The notes under the pieces are model-generated. The model was not told where the DNA came from, did not search any database, and was given only the letters and a program-made list of their open reading frames with translations. A program made the position numbers and the translations under genes. From Candidatus Latescibacterota bacterium (lineage in GTDB: Bacteria; Eisenbacteria; RBG-16-71-46; SZUA-252), in assembly GCA_016207265.1 (NCBI GenBank), contig JACQPZ010000033.1, positions 1 through 12,213 on the forward strand: a stretch of 12,213 bases of DNA, in the 5' to 3' direction. Shown here piece after piece: positions 4,229-11,892 of this stretch (positions within the stretch are counted from its first letter, which is position 1; each line of letters starts with the position of its first letter).

Positions 4229-6763
4229 ATGTCTCGAGACCAGCGCAGTCCGTGGACGTGGATCAACCTCGTTGCGCTCGCGGCACTCGCCGGCATCTCC
4301 TTTTGGCTCGGAGCGAGCCGGTTTCCGCGATTCCTTCATCCCATCGTCCTCGGCGCGATCGCTTCCCTCACGGTGACGGCCGTATACGTCCTGCTCCTCC
4401 TCCGCTTCCGCGCCACGAGCCGGCTGAGCACGCGGGAGCGTCACCAGGCGCGCCGCTTTCAGGACATCATGAACAGCCCGCACGAGGGCCTGTGGCGGTT
4501 CGATGGGGAGGGAAACACCGTCGAGGTGAACCGGCGGCTCGCGGAGATGCTGGGATACGCTCCCGAAGAGCTGCCCGGACGCAAATGGTCCGATTTCGTC
4601 CACGAAGAGTGGGCCGCCACCGCAGGCGGCATCTTCGAGCGGATCCGCCGGGGAGAATCGCTCCGTTTCGACTGCTGCCTGAAGCGCCGGGACGGCTCGC
4701 CCCTCTGGACTGCCGTGGCGAGCCACACCGATCTCGACGCCCAGGGACGGCTCCGCGGCGTCCTGGGACTCTTCGTGGACGTCTCGGAGCAGCACCGCAC
4801 GGCGGAGGCGCAGGCCGAGGCGCTCTCGCTGCTCGAGGCGACGCTCGAGTCGACCGCGGACGGAATCCTGGTCGTCGACCCGCAGGGGAGAATCGTACGC
4901 CTGAACGACCGATTCGTCCGCATGTGGCGGATCCCTCCGGAAATCGTCGAAACCCGCGATGACAATCAGGCGCTCGCCTTCGTCCTTTCGCAGCTCGCGG
5001 AGCCCGAGCAGTTCCTGTCGAAGGTCCGGGAGCTGTATTCCAAGCCCGACGAGGAGAGCTTCGACACGCTTCGCTTCAAGGACGGCCGGGTCTTCGAGCG
5101 CTATTCCATGCCGCAGCTTCTCGGTTCCGCGATCGTCGGACGGGTCTGGAGCTTCCGCGACGTCACCGACCGCGAGCGCGCCGAGGCCGAAGCGCGCATC
5201 GCGATGGAGCGGGAACGCCGCATCGCGCAGAATCTGGATGCCGCGTTGTTCCGCTTCACGCTCGGCCCGGATCTGGAAATCCGTAAGTACGAGCATTTCT
5301 CCCTGGGCGCGGAGCTTCTTTTCGGCGTGCGCATCACCGATCTCCAAGCGGATCCCCGATTCTGGATCGATCGCATCCACCCGGACGATCTGCGGGACGT
5401 CGTCCGGCCGGCCCTCGACCGCCTGCTCGACCTGCAGCGCGTCGTCATCGACTTCCGCTACCGGACCTCGAAGGACATCTACCGGTGGCATCGGTCGCGG
5501 CTGATCCCCGGAACGGGGCTGGACGGCTCCATCCACGTGGACGGGCTCGAGACCGACGTGACCGATCGCGTCGCGCTCGAGGAGCAGCTCCGCCACGCGC
5601 AGAAGATGGAGGCCGTGGGGCAGCTTGCCGGTGGAATCGCCCACGACTTCAACAACATCCTGACCGCCATACTCGGGTACTCGGATCTCCTTCTCTCCCG
5701 GCTTCCGAAGAACGACCCGTCCCGCCGCTCGATCGAGGAGATCCACAAGGGAGGGGAGCGCGCCGCGTCTCTGACCCGGCAGCTCCTCGCGTTCGGCCGC
5801 AGGGCCGCCACGACGCCGCGCATTCTCGATCTGAATTCCTCGATCCGGGAGCTGAGTCCGATGCTTCATCGCGTCGTGGGCGAGGATATCGCCTTCGATC
5901 TTTCCCTCGGGGAGTCGCTGGGACGCACCCGGATCGACCCGTCCCAGCTCGAGCAGGCGCTCGTGAACCTCGTGGTCAACGCGAGGGACGCGATGCCGCG
6001 TGGCGGCACGATCCGGATCGCGACCGACGATGTCGTGCTGGGTGACGACGACACGGAAGCGGACCCCGACCTCGCCCCGGGGCCCTACGTGCGCGTGATC
6101 GTGTCGGACACGGGGACCGGTGTCCCGAGGGAAGTCGCCGAGCGCATCTTCGAGCCGTTCTTCACGACCAAAGAGCCCGGACGCGGCACCGGCCTGGGCC
6201 TCGCGACGGCCTATGGGATCGTCCGCCAGCACGGAGGCCGCATCCGACTCCTCCCCGGAAGCGGGCGCGGCGCCTCCTTCGAGATCGTTCTCCCGCGCGT
6301 GGAAGGCGAGATCGCGCCGTCCGCCGCGCCTCGTCCCGCCGAAGTCCAGGGCGGACGCGAGACGATCCTCTTCGTCGAGGACGAGACGGACCTCGTCGCG
6401 CTCGGGCGCGAGATCCTCGGGATGTACGGCTACACCGTCTTGACGGCCGGGACGGGCGAGCAGGCGATCGCCATCGCCGAGCGCGCCGGATCCTCGATCG
6501 ACCTCGTGATCACGGACGTGGTGATGCCGGGCATGGGCGGCCGCGAGCTGGTCGAGCAGCTCCGAAGGCGTAACCCCGCACTCCAGGCACTGTTCGTATC
6601 GGGATACACTCGGGACACCGTGCTTCTGCAAGGAGTCGAAGAGGCGGAGTTCCACTTCCTCGAGAAGCCGTATACGCCCCAGGGGTTGGCGGGAAAGGTC
6701 CGCGAGATTCTGAATGCGGCGAGGCGCCCCCTAGGACGCGGCGCCGGTCTTCCCGCCCGCTAG
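4229..6763 (+). CDS. Membrane hybrid sensor histidine kinase (PAS-PAS-PAS-HisKA-HATPase-REC)
   Basis: 844 residues. Two membrane segments lie at about 9-28 and 38-58 with almost no periplasmic loop, so sensing is probably cytoplasmic or within the membrane. Three PAS-type domains follow: about 75-188, 198-316 and 330-447. The third has the IHPDD signature (383-387). The HisKA domain carries the phospho-acceptor His472 in GGIAHDFNN. The ATPase domain has the N box (VNLVVNARDAM, 579-589), DTGTG (627-631), FEPFFTTK (641-648) and GTGLGLA (653-659). The C-terminal receiver has Glu717/Asp718, phospho-acceptor Asp763 (ITDVVMPGM), Ser791 and Lys813, all expected for an active domain. No DNA-binding output is attached, so signal must pass on to a partner not in view. 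The start at 4229 follows AGGGG (4214-4218) and places the first membrane helix near the N-terminus. The in-frame ATG at 4085 would overlap tryptophanase and is rejected. The 3' end overlaps the convergent SDR gene by 33 bp. Confidence 0.94.
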   Translation: MSRDQRSPWTWINLVALAALAGISFWLGASRFPRFLHPIVLGAIASLTVTAVYVLLLLRFRATSRLSTRERHQARRFQDIMNSPHEGLWRFDGEGNTVEVNRRLAEMLGYAPEELPGRKWSDFVHEEWAATAGGIFERIRRGESLRFDCCLKRRDGSPLWTAVASHTDLDAQGRLRGVLGLFVDVSEQHRTAEAQAEALSLLEATLESTADGILVVDPQGRIVRLNDRFVRMWRIPPEIVETRDDNQALAFVLSQLAEPEQFLSKVRELYSKPDEESFDTLRFKDGRVFERYSMPQLLGSAIVGRVWSFRDVTDRERAEAEARIAMERERRIAQNLDAALFRFTLGPDLEIRKYEHFSLGAELLFGVRITDLQADPRFWIDRIHPDDLRDVVRPALDRLLDLQRVVIDFRYRTSKDIYRWHRSRLIPGTGLDGSIHVDGLETDVTDRVALEEQLRHAQKMEAVGQLAGGIAHDFNNILTAILGYSDLLLSRLPKNDPSRRSIEEIHKGGERAASLTRQLLAFGRRAATTPRILDLNSSIRELSPMLHRVVGEDIAFDLSLGESLGRTRIDPSQLEQALVNLVVNARDAMPRGGTIRIATDDVVLGDDDTEADPDLAPGPYVRVIVSDTGTGVPREVAERIFEPFFTTKEPGRGTGLGLATAYGIVRQHGGRIRLLPGSGRGASFEIVLPRVEGEIAPSAAPRPAEVQGGRETILFVEDETDLVALGREILGMYGYTVLTAGTGEQAIAIAERAGSSIDLVITDVVMPGMGGRELVEQLRRRNPALQALFVSGYTRDTVLLQGVEEAEFHFLEKPYTPQGLAGKVREILNAARRPLGRGAGLPAR

Positions 6764-7759
6764 CTCGTCCGGCGATCCGGCGACGGCGGCCAGCGTCGCC
6801 GGAAGCGCCGTCGGCGCAAAGGCGAGCTCGGAACGCGTCCGGTCGTTCCGCACCGGAGCGAGGCGCCTCAGGTGAAGCACGAGATCGCGTGGGAGGACGA
6901 GCTTGCGCAGAAAGGATTGTTTCGGGAGCAGCGGCGTGAGGAACCCCAGCTCCTCGACCAGCTTGTCCGGCAGGGCCCGACGGGGCGCGGGAATTCCGGT
7001 GATCCCCGTCAGGAGGGTGTAGAGCTCCCCGAGACGCACACACGCTCCGGTCGCGAGGTAACGGCGGCCGCCGTGACCCAGCGCGACGGCCGCGGAAACG
7101 CAGCGGCCCACGTCCAGCCCGTCGCTGATCGCGAGCCATACCCGCTCCAGCATGCGATAGGGAAGCTCGCGCGCCGCAAACGCCTGGATGAGGCCGCCGA
7201 GGAGCGTCGGAGCGCCTCGATGGAGCAGCACGCCCGGGCTGACCACCATGGATCGCATCGCGCCCGGCTGGTTCGATTCGAGGACCATTGCCTCCGCCTC
7301 GTATTTCATGCGCACGTAGTCCGAGACGTAGCGGCCTTCGGGAAGCGTGTCCTCGTCGACTGCGCGCTCCGCGTCGTCCCGCTCCTGGATCGTTCCCGCA
7401 TATCCGATGAACACGAAGGCGCGCACGTCTGCGCTCCTCGCTTCGCGGAGCAGCGCCCCGGTTCCTTCCAGGTTGATCCGTCGCTGCCCTTCGCGGGCGA
7501 GGCTCGCAAACCCGGTGCGGGCCGCCGCGTGGACGACCACGTCGCAGCCCTCCGCGATTCCGCGCAAGGATTCGGGCCGCGCGAGGTCCGCGCGGCGGAT
7601 GTCGAGCGGCGGCCGCTCCGGGAGCGGATCGAGCTTCGTCTGGTGCACGAGAATCCGGAAGGGCGCGCCGAGAGCGGCGAGCGCGGGCATGAGAGCGCGG
7701 CCGAGAACGCCGGTGGCGCCGGTGACGAGGATCCGCTGGGGCTCGTAGGGCGGCCGCAT
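6731..7759 (-). CDS. NAD(P)-dependent epimerase/dehydratase (extended SDR)
   Basis: 342 residues with an N-terminal Rossmann motif TGATGVLG (13-20), a conserved Asp after the third strand (RRADLA, 56-61), VVHAAARTGF (75-84), INLEGT (95-100) and the catalytic YxxxK as Tyr148-Val-Arg-Met-Lys152. Thr123 in FIGYAGT is a candidate for the Ser/Thr partner. SPGVLL (174-179) is the usual Pro-containing loop after the active site. Its relatives include dihydroflavonol-reductase-like and hopanoid-associated sugar epimerase-like proteins; the substrate cannot be told from sequence. The start is uncertain. ATG 7759 is chosen, but an in-frame ATG at 7780 adds seven residues (MLDSSPP) and has AAGGAG directly touching it, too close for normal use. 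The frame stays open much further upstream, over the divergent gene, where it is not protein-like. It is divergent from the phosphatidyltransferase and convergent with the kinase. Confidence 0.88.
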   Translation of the reverse strand: MRPPYEPQRILVTGATGVLGRALMPALAALGAPFRILVHQTKLDPLPERPPLDIRRADLARPESLRGIAEGCDVVVHAAARTGFASLAREGQRRINLEGTGALLREARSADVRAFVFIGYAGTIQERDDAERAVDEDTLPEGRYVSDYVRMKYEAEAMVLESNQPGAMRSMVVSPGVLLHRGAPTLLGGLIQAFAARELPYRMLERVWLAISDGLDVGRCVSAAVALGHGGRRYLATGACVRLGELYTLLTGITGIPAPRRALPDKLVEELGFLTPLLPKQSFLRKLVLPRDLVLHLRRLAPVRNDRTRSELAFAPTALPATLAAVAGSPDELAGGKTGAAS

Positions 7760-7801
7760 GGGAGGCGATGAGTCTAGCATCTCCTTGACGGGACGACGGG
7801 T

Positions 7802-7817
7802 CTGGAGTTTGCTCCGG
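7802..7817 (+). promoter_or_regulatory. Small hairpin covering the Shine-Dalgarno of the phosphatidyltransferase gene
   Basis: CTGGAG and CTCCGG pair (five Watson-Crick pairs and one G-T) around a TTTG loop, ending 2 nt before the ATG at 7820. The only Shine-Dalgarno-like sequence, GGAG at 7804-7807, is inside the stem and 12 nt from the start. The stem is short and could arise by chance. Confidence 0.3.
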
Positions 7818-7819
7818 CC

Positions 7820-8500
7820 ATGACGGGAGACGCCCGGCACCACGAGCGGCGCTCGGTCTTCTTTCTGGCTCGATTCGAGCGATGGGCGTTGCCCCGGCTC
7901 GCTGCCGCGCTTCCCCGATGGGTCGCTCCGGATCATCTCACCCTGGTCGGCGTGTTCGGGTCCACGGTCATCGCGGTCGCCTACGCGCTCTCGAACCGCA
8001 GCGACTCGTGGTTGTGGGTCGCGAGTCTCGGGCTCGTGATCAACTGGTTCGGCGACAGCTTGGACGGAACGCTCGCCCGGGTGCGCAAGATCGAGCGGCC
8101 CCGGTACGGCTTCTACCTCGACCATCTCACGGACGCGTATTCCACGACCGCGGTCGGCCTGGGCCTCGGGCTTTCCCCGTACATGCTCCTCTCGGTCGGT
8201 CTCGCGATCGTGATCGCGTATCTCATCCTCTCCATCAACGTGTACCTCGAGACGCACGCGTTCGGCGAGTTCCAGTTCGGCTACGCCTGGATGGGCCCCA
8301 CGGAAGCGCGCGCGATTCTGATCGCACTGAACACGCTGGCGTTGTTCCGCCCGCCGCTTCCTTTCCACGTCGGTGTCGTGGGCGCGACGATCTTCGACGT
8401 GATCGGAGCGGCCGGCGCCGTGACCATGGCGGCGCTTCTCGTCGCACGCGTGATCCGCAATCTGAAGACCCTTTCGGCGCTCGAACCTCCGAAACGCTGA
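7820..8500 (+). CDS. CDP-alcohol phosphatidyltransferase family protein
   Basis: A 226-residue integral membrane enzyme with about five to six hydrophobic segments. It carries the CDP-alcohol phosphotransferase signature at residues 79-105: D79-S-L-D82-G83-T-L-A-R87, then G97-x-x-x-D101-x-x-x-D105. The Asp residues bind the metal ions that drive transfer of a phosphatidyl or similar group from a CDP-linked donor to an alcohol, at the cytoplasmic membrane. Nine residues separate Arg87 from Gly97, where the common pattern has eight. Acceptor and donor cannot be predicted, so a specific name such as PgsA or Pcs is not justified. An amphipathic N-terminal stretch (SVFFLARFERWALPRL) precedes PDHLTLVG, typical for the family. 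Divergent from the SDR gene by 60 bp. Confidence 0.9.
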   Translation: MTGDARHHERRSVFFLARFERWALPRLAAALPRWVAPDHLTLVGVFGSTVIAVAYALSNRSDSWLWVASLGLVINWFGDSLDGTLARVRKIERPRYGFYLDHLTDAYSTTAVGLGLGLSPYMLLSVGLAIVIAYLILSINVYLETHAFGEFQFGYAWMGPTEARAILIALNTLALFRPPLPFHVGVVGATIFDVIGAAGAVTMAALLVARVIRNLKTLSALEPPKR

Positions 8501-8502
8501 TC

Positions 8503-8519
8503 GAATCGCCGGGCGATTC
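8503..8519 (+). terminator. Hairpin just after the phosphatidyltransferase stop
   Basis: GAATCGC and GCGATTC form a perfect 7-bp stem around a CGG loop, starting 3 nt after the TGA. There is no T-run after it, so termination is only suggested by position. Confidence 0.4.
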
Positions 8520-8846
8520 CATCCCGCACGCCTCACGCGATCCGCGTCTCGCGCTCTGCAACGGGCGCGATGGCCGGTCGGGGCCACGCCGGAGCGCGCG
8601 CCGTTCCCCTGAGGACGTTTTTCACCCCGCCTTGCATCTCGCCATCCGTGGAGTTCGCCGCTCCCAATAGGATTTCGACGCAGCCGCATTCGCGGCGCGA
8701 TCTGCACGATCGCCCGGCATGCGATCTGCTCTACGCCTTCGCGGCTTCATGCGTCCACCCCGGACGCACCATCGAAGCGGATGAGCCGGTCGGGCTCGTC
8801 CGCCGACGTAGCACGTCATGGAACGCGAAAACGAGGAGGTATCCAC
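8520..8846. other. Gene-free stretch upstream of the large exported protein gene
   Basis: About 330 bp without a credible gene. It holds a direct repeat GCGATCTGC at 8697-8705 and 8721-8729, a 5-bp stem GCCGC/GCGGC at 8683-8696, and a GCGAT/ATCGC inverted pair around 8697-8713. No consensus sigma-70 promoter pair stands out, although a promoter for the 8847 gene must lie here. I found no tRNA or riboswitch that I recognise. Short open frames crossing it, including an in-frame ATG at 8781, lack Shine-Dalgarno sites and protein-like content. Confidence 0.5.
8833..8840 (+). promoter_or_regulatory. Strong Shine-Dalgarno fixing a GTG start
   Basis: GAGGAGGT lies 6 nt before GTG 8847-8849. The GTG begins a standard signal peptide. 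Upstream in-frame ATG 8781 has no such site and would place 22 polar residues in front of the signal peptide. This decides the start of the exported protein. Confidence 0.85.
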
Positions 8847-11800
8847 GTGCGCCAAGCACTTCGCGCGGCACGCGGGGGAGCGTGGTTTGCTCTGTTCCTT
8901 ACGGCGCTGGGCGCAAGCCCCGCGCTCGCGGGACCCTACACGCGGCTCCAGGTTCTACTGCCCGGTGAGACCGCGGCGCCGGGAACGACCGGCGGCAAGA
9001 CGGGCTCCCCACGGGCCCAGGTCGCCGGCATTCCGTTCGACGTCACCATTCGCGCTTGCGACAACACGTGGACGACCGTTTCGAGTGTCACGAACAGCAT
9101 CCAAATCACGTCATCCGACGCAAGCGCGACGTTGCCCGATCCGGCGCAACTTCAAGCCGGCGCGCGCACGTTCACGGTGACGATGAACGCGGCCGGCTCG
9201 TTCAACGTCCTGGCCCACGATCAAACCGACAACACGATCCCGGACGGCACCTCCGCGGCGGTGACCGTCCAGGTCCTGGCGCGCTTCGAGTTCGCAGGGA
9301 TCGCGCAGAAGCACAAGTACGCGGGCGTTCAGGACGGGACGACCATCTGGGCGCGGGATCCGAACGGTAACACCGTGACCGGCTACACCGGCCCCGCGAT
9401 TCTCCGCGAGATCACGAGCTACGGGGACGGACGGATCGAAGTGAGCGGGACCGGCTCCGCGGCCGTCACGTTCGCAAACGGCACGTGGACCGGCAACGTC
9501 ACGATGTATCGCGCGGACGAGACGAGCATCAACCGCGGCAACGTCAATATGTACGCGTACGACCCGCTCCAGCCGTCCAAGGACGGCACGAGCGACCCGT
9601 TCATCGTCCACCCGGGTGCTTACTCCCGCGTGCAGCTCATCGTGCCCGGCGAGACGCCGCTTCCGGGGAGCGTCTCGGGGAAGACCGGCTCCCCCGCGAC
9701 GCAGGCCGTGGGCACGGGCTTCGCGGCGGGCGTCTACTCGACCGACGCCTACTGGAATCCGGTGCCGAGCAGCGACGTGGTCCGGATCATCTCGGCCACC
9801 GATCCGATCGAGACGGTCTCGCCATCATCGGGAGCGCTTTCGAGCGGCTTCCGCCAGTTCACCGTCACGTTGAATACCGCAGGGACCCAGACGCTCACCG
9901 TCTCGGACCTCACGAACGGGTCCATCACGGGCATGACCAGTCCGCCGATCCAGGTCATCCCCGCGGGCGTGGATCATTTCGCGTTCAACACCATCACGGG
10001 ACCGTTGACCGCGGGTGTTCCCGTCTCGGTCACGGTCCGTGCGGTGGACTCGGGCGGCAACACGGTCACGAACTATGCGGCGGACGCGATCCTGGCCGCG
10101 AACACCGGCACGGGGAGCATCACGCCGAGCCAGATCACGCTCACGGCCGGGACGTGGACGGGTTTGGTCACGTTCAAGGGCGCGGGTGGCGCGGTGGCGC
10201 TCACGTGCGCCGACTATTCGGCGCCTCCGAAGATCGGAACGAGCAACAGCTTCGTCGTGAATCCCGGTCCGTTCTACGGAATGCAGGTGATTCTTCCCGG
10301 AGAGGCGGCGATGGGCGGCACCGCGACCGGAAAGAGCGGCACGCCGAGCGACCAGACCGCCGGGACGCAATTCACGCTCACGGTGCGCGCCGTGGACCAG
10401 TTCTGGAACCTGGTTCCGGGCGTGAGCGACCGGATCGGCCTCGCCTCGACGGACTCCTTCGCCTGGATGCCGGCCGAGACGACGCTCGTCAACGGCCAGA
10501 TCCTCGTTCCCACGCGCCTCCACAAGAGCGGCTACCAGACCATCACCGCGACCGACCTCGACCAAGGCTCGATCCAGGCCAACTCGTCGAGCCCGGTGCG
10601 CGTGATCGGCGGCTCCTTCTCGCGCGTCCTGATTCTCGCGCCGGGCGAGTTTCCGGCGCCCGGCTCGGCCACCGGCCGGGGCGGCACGGCCACGGATCAG
10701 TCGATCAACTACGCCTTCACCGTCACCGTGCTCGCCACGGACCCGTGGTGGAACCCGGTCGGCGGCGTGACCGACGTCGTGCGCATCACGTCCGGAGACC
10801 CGCTCGCGCAGCTCCCGCCGGACGAGGCCATGGTGGACGGCCGCGCGGAGATGACCATGCGGCTCTCGACGGGCGGCTTCCAGCAGATCAGCGTCTCCGA
10901 CGTGACGAACCCGTCCAAGACGGGCAGCATGACGCAGGTGCGCGCGATCTCGAGCGGATTCCACCTCGAGGCTTCCGTGGCGCCCTCGACCGCCGCGGCC
11001 GGCGATTACTTCACGCTAACGGTGAAGGTCACGAACGACGCCGGAAGCGTGATCCAGGAGATCAACTCCTTCGTGACGGTCGAGGTGCAGAACGCCTCGG
11101 ACGGATTGCCGGGCCGGGGAACGCTCCTCACAACCCAGTTCCAGCTCCTGCAAGGGCAGCGCGCGGTCTCCGAGACCTATACGTTCGCGGAGCCGATCCT
11201 CATCATCGCGCGCGACGACGCGGGGAACGCGCCCGCGACGAGCAACGTCATCACGATCACGCCGGGACCGCCGAGTGCGGTGCGGCTGAGCAGCGATCCG
11301 TCCTGGGTAGGCGGGAACAAGCACGCCACCCTGCGCGCGTGGGTCGTGGACGACTATGAGAATGGGGTGCCGGACCAGCCCGTCACCTGGAACCTCCTGT
11401 CCGGGACCGGCACGCTCACGCCGATCGACAACCTCACGGGAGCGTCCGGCGAGGCGCGCGCGGATTTCCTGAGCCCGCGGCAGCCCGAGACGGATCGGAT
11501 CCGGGCTTCCTCGAACGCGCTCTCCCGCGACCTCGATCTCGTCGTCGCGTTCGTCGATCCGAACGCGTCCGGCGGCACGGCGACCAACTACCCGAACCCG
11601 TTCCATCCGCCGGGCGAGCCCACGACGATCGCGTACAAGATCAACGACGATGCGACCGTCACGATCCGCATCTTCACGCAGAGCGGAGATCTGGTCCTGC
11701 GCGAGGAGTTCGCGAGCGGGGCGGCGGGCGGCCGTGCCGGGTTGAACGAGTTCCCCTGGGACGGACGGAACGGCAAGGGGCAAGTCGTCTCGAGCGGTGG

Positions 11801-11879
11801 GTACATCGCGCTGATCGAGGCGCAGGGACAGGGCTCGACGCTGCACGTCATCCGCCGGAAGATCGCGGTGGTTCGGTAA
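8847..11879 (+). CDS. Large exported Ig-like repeat protein with FlgD-like/type IX-style C-terminal domain
   Basis: 1010 residues. Residues 1-28 are a signal peptide (basic start, hydrophobic core, ends SPALA before GPYTRLQ). The rest is a chain of beta-rich modules. Four type A modules (about 29-143, 257-371, 475-586, 588-701) begin G-x-(Y/F)-x-x-x-Q/L-x-x-x-P-G-E and have G-(K/R)-x-G-(S/T) and, in three of them, W-N-x-V. Two type B modules (about 146-255, 376-473) share N-T-V-T-x-Y, G-T-W-T-G-x-V-T and G-T-S. A diverged B-like module covers about 703-806, and a Big_1/invasin-like module about 808-903. The C-terminal domain at 914-1010 starts NYPNPFHP and ends RRKIAVVR. Only two Cys are present (71, 454) and no enzyme motif is seen. 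A surface or extracellular structural or adhesive role is inferred. The next gene, 13 bp downstream, encodes a PorV-like outer-membrane protein, suggesting a shared export or anchoring task. Confidence 0.88.
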   Translation: MRQALRAARGGAWFALFLTALGASPALAGPYTRLQVLLPGETAAPGTTGGKTGSPRAQVAGIPFDVTIRACDNTWTTVSSVTNSIQITSSDASATLPDPAQLQAGARTFTVTMNAAGSFNVLAHDQTDNTIPDGTSAAVTVQVLARFEFAGIAQKHKYAGVQDGTTIWARDPNGNTVTGYTGPAILREITSYGDGRIEVSGTGSAAVTFANGTWTGNVTMYRADETSINRGNVNMYAYDPLQPSKDGTSDPFIVHPGAYSRVQLIVPGETPLPGSVSGKTGSPATQAVGTGFAAGVYSTDAYWNPVPSSDVVRIISATDPIETVSPSSGALSSGFRQFTVTLNTAGTQTLTVSDLTNGSITGMTSPPIQVIPAGVDHFAFNTITGPLTAGVPVSVTVRAVDSGGNTVTNYAADAILAANTGTGSITPSQITLTAGTWTGLVTFKGAGGAVALTCADYSAPPKIGTSNSFVVNPGPFYGMQVILPGEAAMGGTATGKSGTPSDQTAGTQFTLTVRAVDQFWNLVPGVSDRIGLASTDSFAWMPAETTLVNGQILVPTRLHKSGYQTITATDLDQGSIQANSSSPVRVIGGSFSRVLILAPGEFPAPGSATGRGGTATDQSINYAFTVTVLATDPWWNPVGGVTDVVRITSGDPLAQLPPDEAMVDGRAEMTMRLSTGGFQQISVSDVTNPSKTGSMTQVRAISSGFHLEASVAPSTAAAGDYFTLTVKVTNDAGSVIQEINSFVTVEVQNASDGLPGRGTLLTTQFQLLQGQRAVSETYTFAEPILIIARDDAGNAPATSNVITITPGPPSAVRLSSDPSWVGGNKHATLRAWVVDDYENGVPDQPVTWNLLSGTGTLTPIDNLTGASGEARADFLSPRQPETDRIRASSNALSRDLDLVVAFVDPNASGGTATNYPNPFHPPGEPTTIAYKINDDATVTIRIFTQSGDLVLREEFASGAAGGRAGLNEFPWDGRNGKGQVVSSGGYIALIEAQGQGSTLHVIRRKIAVVR
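8931..10949 (+). repeat. Coding repeat array A-B-A-B-A-A within the exported protein
   Basis: Type A modules lie at 8931-9275, 9615-9959, 10269-10604 and 10608-10949, each about 112-115 codons. Type B modules fill the first two gaps (about 9282-9611 and 9972-10265), whereas the third and fourth A modules abut. The shared A signature is P-G-E near residue 10 of the unit, then G-(K/R)-x-G-(S/T)-(P/A)-x-x-Q, then F-x-x-x-V-x-A/S-x-D-x-x-W. The copies are well diverged in sequence, so the duplications are old. Confidence 0.8.
11586..11876 (+). other. FlgD Ig-like / type IX-style C-terminal domain (protein domain)
   Basis: Codons 914-1010 of the exported protein encode NYPNPFHP, then TTIAYKI, a strand pair V-T-I-R-I-F-x-x-S-G-D-L-V, NEFPWDGRNGKG, an S-S-G-G-Y-I-A-L-I strand and the basic end RRKIAVVR. 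This is the pattern of FlgD-like Ig domains found at the C-terminus of secreted proteins in FCB-type bacteria, where related domains act as type IX secretion signals. Whether it is a true secretion signal here is inferred. Confidence 0.8.
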
Positions 11880-11892
11880 TCGAGGAGGAGCC

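Noticed and set aside
3980..6655. 891-codon open frame antisense to the sensor kinase
   Set aside because: The plus strand encodes a kinase with all motifs intact; the antisense product has no recognisable domain and shows the Arg/Asp/Glu/Leu-rich makeup of GC-rich shadows.
7760..8707. N-terminal extension of the SDR frame up to 8707
   Set aside because: The extra sequence is antisense to the phosphatidyltransferase and not protein-like; the Rossmann motif sits properly near the N-terminus with the start at 7759 or 7780.
8781..8846. ATG 8781 as start of the exported protein
   Set aside because: It lacks a Shine-Dalgarno and buries the signal peptide behind 22 polar residues; GTG 8847 has GAGGAGGT at ideal distance.
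9485..11359. 624-codon alternative frame inside the exported-protein gene
   Set aside because: Its product is Arg/Gly/Asp-rich without domains, while the main frame has a signal peptide, repeated modules and a recognisable C-terminal domain.
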